In this document: piece after piece, positions 60,929 to 64,000 of the stretch
Numbering within the stretch: position 1 is the stretch's first letter
How the letters are laid out: every line of letters starts with the position of its first letter
Assembly: GCA_965116465.1 (NCBI GenBank)
Contig: OZ220687.1
Span: forward strand, 62,001 to 126,000
Source: VXNF01 sp965116465
GTDB lineage: Bacteria; Actinomycetota; Acidimicrobiia; Acidimicrobiales; CATQHL01
Reading direction: 5' to 3'
Length of the DNA: 64,000 bases
The notes under the pieces: model-generated
Database searches by the model: none
What the model was told of the DNA's origin: nothing
The model's input: only the letters and a program-made list of their open reading frames with translations
Position numbers and translations under genes: made by a program

Positions 60929-62410
60929 ATGACCGGTGAGCGGCGACGCACGAAGATCGTCGCCTCGATCGGGCCCGCCTCCGAGAGTCCCCGCGTCCTG
61001 GCGAAGCTCATGCACGCCGGGATGGACGTGGCCCGCCTCAACCTTTCCCACGGCTCGCTCGATTCGTCACTCGAGCTCTACCGGCGCATCCGCCGTGTCG
61101 CCCGGGAGGAGGAACGCGAGCTCGGCATACTGGCCGATCTCCCGGGTCCGAAGATCCGGATCGCCCCGCTTGGGCGGGGCGGCACGATGCTCGAGCAGGA
61201 CGCCCAGGTCATCCTTCGACCCGGCCGGGCGGCCAGCGACGCGCGGGTGCTCGAGGTGGACTACGAGCGGCTCCTCGACGACGTGCAGCCGGGAGACCGC
61301 GTCGGACTGGCGGACGGGCAGGTCCTCATCGAGATCCAGTCGGCGCGCGGCGACGAGTTGCACGGCCAGGTGCTCCACGGCGGGTTGTTGCGCGGGCGTC
61401 CGGGCTTCTACATCCCGGCCAGCCGGCTCAGCCTCAACACTCCCACGGAGCGGGACCTCCGCTACACCGAGGCCTTCGCCGAGGCGGCCGTGGACTTCAT
61501 CGGCGTGTCGTTCGTACGTGGTCCCGATGACCTTCACAGCCTGGGGACCGCCGCCCCCCCGGAAGGACCGCTGCTGGTAGCCAAGATCGAGACCCGCCCC
61601 GCCGTCGAGAACATCGACACCATCATCCGCGCGGCCGGCGCCGTCATGGTGGCGCGGGGCGACCTGGGCATCGAGTTCCCGATCGAGGACCTGCCCCACC
61701 TGCAGAAGGACATCATCCGACGCTGCATCGCCGGCGGTCGTCCGGCCATCACGGCCACGCAGATGCTGGAGTCGATGATCGAGTCGCCGGTGCCGACCCG
61801 CGCCGAAGCCTCCGACGTGGCGAACGCCGTATTCGACGGATCCAGCGCCGTCATGCTCTCCGCGGAGACGGCGATCGGCGCCGACCCGGTGCAGGTGGTC
61901 ACCACGATGGCCCGGATCGCCCAGGAGGCCGATCTGCGCTTCGACCACGCCGGCTGGGCGCAGAACATCACGCAGCTGCACATGATCAATCCGGAACAGA
62001 CCTCACTTTCGGTCACCGACGCCATGACGACCGCGGCCTCCCGGGTGGTGGAGGAGGTCGACCTGGCGGCGCTCATCTGTGTCTCCGGCAGCGGCTTCAC
62101 GGTCCGCTCCATGGCCCGGTTCCGGCCACGCGTCCCGGTGCTCGGCTTCAGCGCCGACCCCCGGACGGTGCGCCAGTTGACGCTGAGCTGGGGCGTCGAG
62201 CCCATCTGCCTCGCCAGCGAGATCGCCTACGAATCGCGGGTGGCGGACGCGGTGGAGGCCGCCGTCGACCTCGGGCACATCCGCGCCGGTGACCTCGTCG
62301 CCGTGTTGGCAGGCATCAATCCGGCGACGCGCAGCACCGACGTGCTGCGGCTGGTGCGTGTTCCCGCGGACCTGCGCGAACTCCGTCATGCCCCCCAGCC
62401 GGCGCGATAA
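60929..62410 (+). CDS. pyk: pyruvate kinase
   Basis: Makes pyruvate and ATP from PEP in glycolysis. 493 residues: RRTKIVASIGPAS, LMHAGMDVARLNLSHG, ILADLPGPKIRIA, VAKIETRPAVENIDTII, MVARGDLGIEFP and the signature ATQMLESMIESPVPTRAEAS with SDVANAVFDGSSAVMLSAET. C-terminal allosteric domain is present. ATG 60929, divergent from ugpQ. Confidence 0.97.
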   Translation: MTGERRRTKIVASIGPASESPRVLAKLMHAGMDVARLNLSHGSLDSSLELYRRIRRVAREEERELGILADLPGPKIRIAPLGRGGTMLEQDAQVILRPGRAASDARVLEVDYERLLDDVQPGDRVGLADGQVLIEIQSARGDELHGQVLHGGLLRGRPGFYIPASRLSLNTPTERDLRYTEAFAEAAVDFIGVSFVRGPDDLHSLGTAAPPEGPLLVAKIETRPAVENIDTIIRAAGAVMVARGDLGIEFPIEDLPHLQKDIIRRCIAGGRPAITATQMLESMIESPVPTRAEASDVANAVFDGSSAVMLSAETAIGADPVQVVTTMARIAQEADLRFDHAGWAQNITQLHMINPEQTSLSVTDAMTTAASRVVEEVDLAALICVSGSGFTVRSMARFRPRVPVLGFSADPRTVRQLTLSWGVEPICLASEIAYESRVADAVEAAVDLGHIRAGDLVAVLAGINPATRSTDVLRLVRVPADLRELRHAPQPAR

Positions 62411-62499
62411 TGCCTGCGGCGGTCACATGAGGCCGCCGCGGGCCGCTGCGGGCACCCCCCGATCCGGGCCCGGCCTGCTCCGATCGGCGAGGAGTGCAC

Positions 62500-62946
62500 G
62501 TGAGTGACATCCCCATCGCATTGAATCCCTCGGGGCCACCGGAGACGGTGCTCGACCCCGAACCCACCGAAGCGCTCGCCCTGCTGGCGCGCGCCCTCGC
62601 CGCGGCGCCCTCCGAGCGGCACGCCCGCATCAGCGAGATCGTCGCCCGCTGGCCCCAGTTCCTGGAGGGTTGGGCGCGGCTGGGTCAGGAGGCGCGCGAC
62701 ACGGTGGAGGCCTACGCCTGCTTCCGCGTCGGCTACCACCGGGGTCTGGACAGGCTCCGGCACAGCGGCTGGCGAGGGTCGGGCTACGTCCGCTGGGACC
62801 ATCCCGACAACCGCGGCTTCCTGCTTGCACTGGCGGGTCTGGCTCGCACGGCGGCGCAACTGGGGGAGCAGGAGGAGGCACACCGCTGCGAGCAGTTCCT
62901 GCGCCAGTTGGACCCGAAATGGCCACCGGAGCGGTTCGATTCCTGA
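62500..62946 (+). CDS. DUF3151 family protein
   Basis: 148 residues matching the actinobacterial DUF3151 family by RWPQFLEGWARLGQEA, AYACFRVGYHRGLDRLR, SGWRGSGYVRWDHPDNRGFL and CEQFLRQLDP. Helical, probably TPR-like; function unknown. I prefer GTG 62500, 5 nt after GAGGAG, over GTG 62494. Confidence 0.78.
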   Translation: MSDIPIALNPSGPPETVLDPEPTEALALLARALAAAPSERHARISEIVARWPQFLEGWARLGQEARDTVEAYACFRVGYHRGLDRLRHSGWRGSGYVRWDHPDNRGFLLALAGLARTAAQLGEQEEAHRCEQFLRQLDPKWPPERFDS

Positions 62947-62953
62947 CAGGCCG

Positions 62954-63535
62954 GTAACGGGTTTCAGCGGCGCCGTTCTCACCGGCGGCGCAAGCCGGCG
63001 CATGGGCCACGACAAGGCGTTCGCAGCTTTCGAGGGGCGGCCTCTCGCGGAGATCGCCCGCTGCGCTCTCGTCGAGGCCGGGGCGATCGAGGTGTTCAGC
63101 ATCGGAGGCGACGAGGCCCGCCTGGCGGGGTTGGGATTCACGACGGTTCGCGACGACGCCGCCGGTGAGGGTCCTCTCGGCGGACTGCTCACGGCCCTTC
63201 GGGTGGCCGCGCTCGACTGGGTCGCCGTGCTGGCCTGCGACCTGCCGCGTGCCAGCGCAAGGACCGTGGGAGAACTGCTGGAGCACACCGCCGGAGAGAC
63301 CGATGTGGTGGTGCCGCTGCTTGACGGCAGCCCGCAGCCGGCACACGCCGTCTGGCGGCGCGACTGCACGGGACTCCTCGAGCCGCTGTTCACCGCGGGG
63401 GAGCGGCGGCTCGGAGCCGCGGTCGACCACGTGCGCGCTCGCCTGGTGACCGTGCGCGACCCGACCACGCTGGAGGATGTCGATACCCCGAGGGACCTGG
63501 ACGCACTGAACTCGGCGCCGGGACCGGGCACCTGA
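62954..63535 (+). CDS. mobA: molybdenum cofactor guanylyltransferase, start unresolved
   Basis: Transfers GMP to molybdopterin. Nucleotidyltransferase motifs are GAVLTGGASRRMGHDKAFAA, EGPLGGLLTALR, VLACDLPRAS and a C-terminal DVDTPRDLDAL. Homology begins at about 62957 (TGFSGAVLTGG), but the preceding codon is GTA and there is no ATG/GTG in frame back to 62825. Either a rare start is used or a base is wrong. The nearest later ATG (63002) would remove part of the GTP-binding loop. Confidence 0.85.
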   Translation, partial: VTGFSGAVLTGGASRRMGHDKAFAAFEGRPLAEIARCALVEAGAIEVFSIGGDEARLAGLGFTTVRDDAAGEGPLGGLLTALRVAALDWVAVLACDLPRASARTVGELLEHTAGETDVVVPLLDGSPQPAHAVWRRDCTGLLEPLFTAGERRLGAAVDHVRARLVTVRDPTTLEDVDTPRDLDALNSAPGPGT

Positions 63536-63551
63536 TGGAGGGGTCGGGGTC

Positions 63552-64000
63552 CTGAGGCGCTACGAACTCGTGCAGGACGAGGCGCGCCTCACCGAAGTGG
63601 TCGCCGAGGCGCGCGGCGCGTCCGCCTACGCGCTCGACACCGAGTTCCACCGGGAACAGACCTACTTTCCCCGCCTCGGGCTCGTGCAACTGGCTTGGGC
63701 GGGACGCGTGGTCCTCGTCGACCCGTCGGCCACCTCGCTGGCACCCCTGAAGGCACTGCTGGACAGCCGGGCCACGGCGGTCACGCATGCTCCCGACCAG
63801 GACCTCGAGATCCTGCGGCACCTTGTCGGGCAGGTGCCCGCGCGCCTGATCGACACCCAGACCGCGGCGGGGTTCTGTGGGCTGCGCTCGGCCTCGCTGC
63901 GCGACCTGCTCGCCCGGTTCCTCGAGATCGACCTCGCCAAGGGCGACAGGCTCACCGACTGGCTGCGACGGCCCCTCCAACCCCAGCAGCTCGAGTACGC
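63552..64000 (+). CDS. rnd: ribonuclease D, 3' truncated by window, start unresolved
   Basis: 3'-5' exonuclease of the DEDD class that trims structured RNA. Frame: YELVQDEARLTEVVAEARGA, ALDTEFHREQTYFPRLGLVQ (Exo I, D-x-E), AVTHAPDQDLEILRHL (Exo II) and LIDTQTAAGFCGLRSASLRD. It runs off the window. ATG 63535 overlaps the mobA stop but reaches a TGA after six codons; one extra base in the G-rich stretch 63540-63549 would join it to this frame. Alternatives are CTG 63552 or GTG 63570. Confidence 0.88.
   Translation, partial: MRRYELVQDEARLTEVVAEARGASAYALDTEFHREQTYFPRLGLVQLAWAGRVVLVDPSATSLAPLKALLDSRATAVTHAPDQDLEILRHLVGQVPARLIDTQTAAGFCGLRSASLRDLLARFLEIDLAKGDRLTDWLRRPLQPQQLEY

Overview
The window is high-GC, gene-dense actinobacterial DNA. 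A mycothione reductase (mycothiol is an actinobacterial thiol), frequent GTG starts, many probable leaderless transcripts (a TANNNT box 6-8 nt before the start codon) and a Cys-containing SLH-domain surface protein together suggest Actinomycetota, most likely a member or relative of the Acidimicrobiia. No rRNA or marker gene is present to fix the genus.

Layout. 1-5.4 kb: hisI (cut by the window edge) and a tryptophan operon trpE-ygfZ-trpF-trpB-trpA, with stop/start overlaps at several junctions; trpB carries an apparent -1 frameshift near its 3' end. 5.4-9.8 kb: a DUF3179 lipoprotein, a family 5 solute-binding protein, a Bcp-type peroxiredoxin whose peroxidatic Cys codon is an in-frame TGA (probable selenoprotein), and fabZ. 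9.8-14.1 kb: a type II fatty-acid cluster on the minus strand (fabD-fabH-fabG-acpP-fabF), with FabD extended by a biotinyl/lipoyl-like domain. 14.4-21.5 kb: an accessory island starting beside tRNA-Leu(CAA). It holds a small membrane protein, a broken HNH nuclease, a PD-(D/E)XK-like nuclease with a small partner, an AlpA-like regulator, another pseudogene and a type II restriction-modification pair.

21.5-44 kb is mostly housekeeping: class II DAHP synthase, a sigma-70 factor, nadD, rsfS, aroC, an acyl-CoA synthetase, mycothione reductase, an EF-G paralogue, MFS exporters, a CopC/CopD protein with a long Cys/His-rich tail, a short 3-hydroxyacyl-CoA dehydrogenase-like protein, a J-domain protein, a membrane pyrophosphatase, 5-formyl-THF cyclo-ligase and a trkA-trkH-trkH potassium-uptake operon. 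44-50 kb is a second accessory stretch: a DUF222/HNH protein, an orphan VapB-like antitoxin, a transposase remnant, inverted repeats, an SLH/metallopeptidase surface protein with a compositional dip, and a vapBC pair. 50-64 kb returns to core metabolism: gltB-gltD, a DHA2 exporter, an alpha/beta hydrolase, an AlkA-like glycosylase followed by a 93-bp tandem repeat, a glycerophosphodiesterase, pyruvate kinase, a DUF3151 protein, mobA and a truncated RNase D.

The genes supply aromatic amino acids (DAHP synthase, chorismate synthase, trp genes), ammonia assimilation (GOGAT), fatty-acid synthesis and thiol redox defence (mycothione reductase, selenoperoxiredoxin). Several single-base anomalies at G-rich tracts (trpB, rnd, and perhaps the mobA start) could be consensus errors and should be kept in mind when reading the frameshifts.
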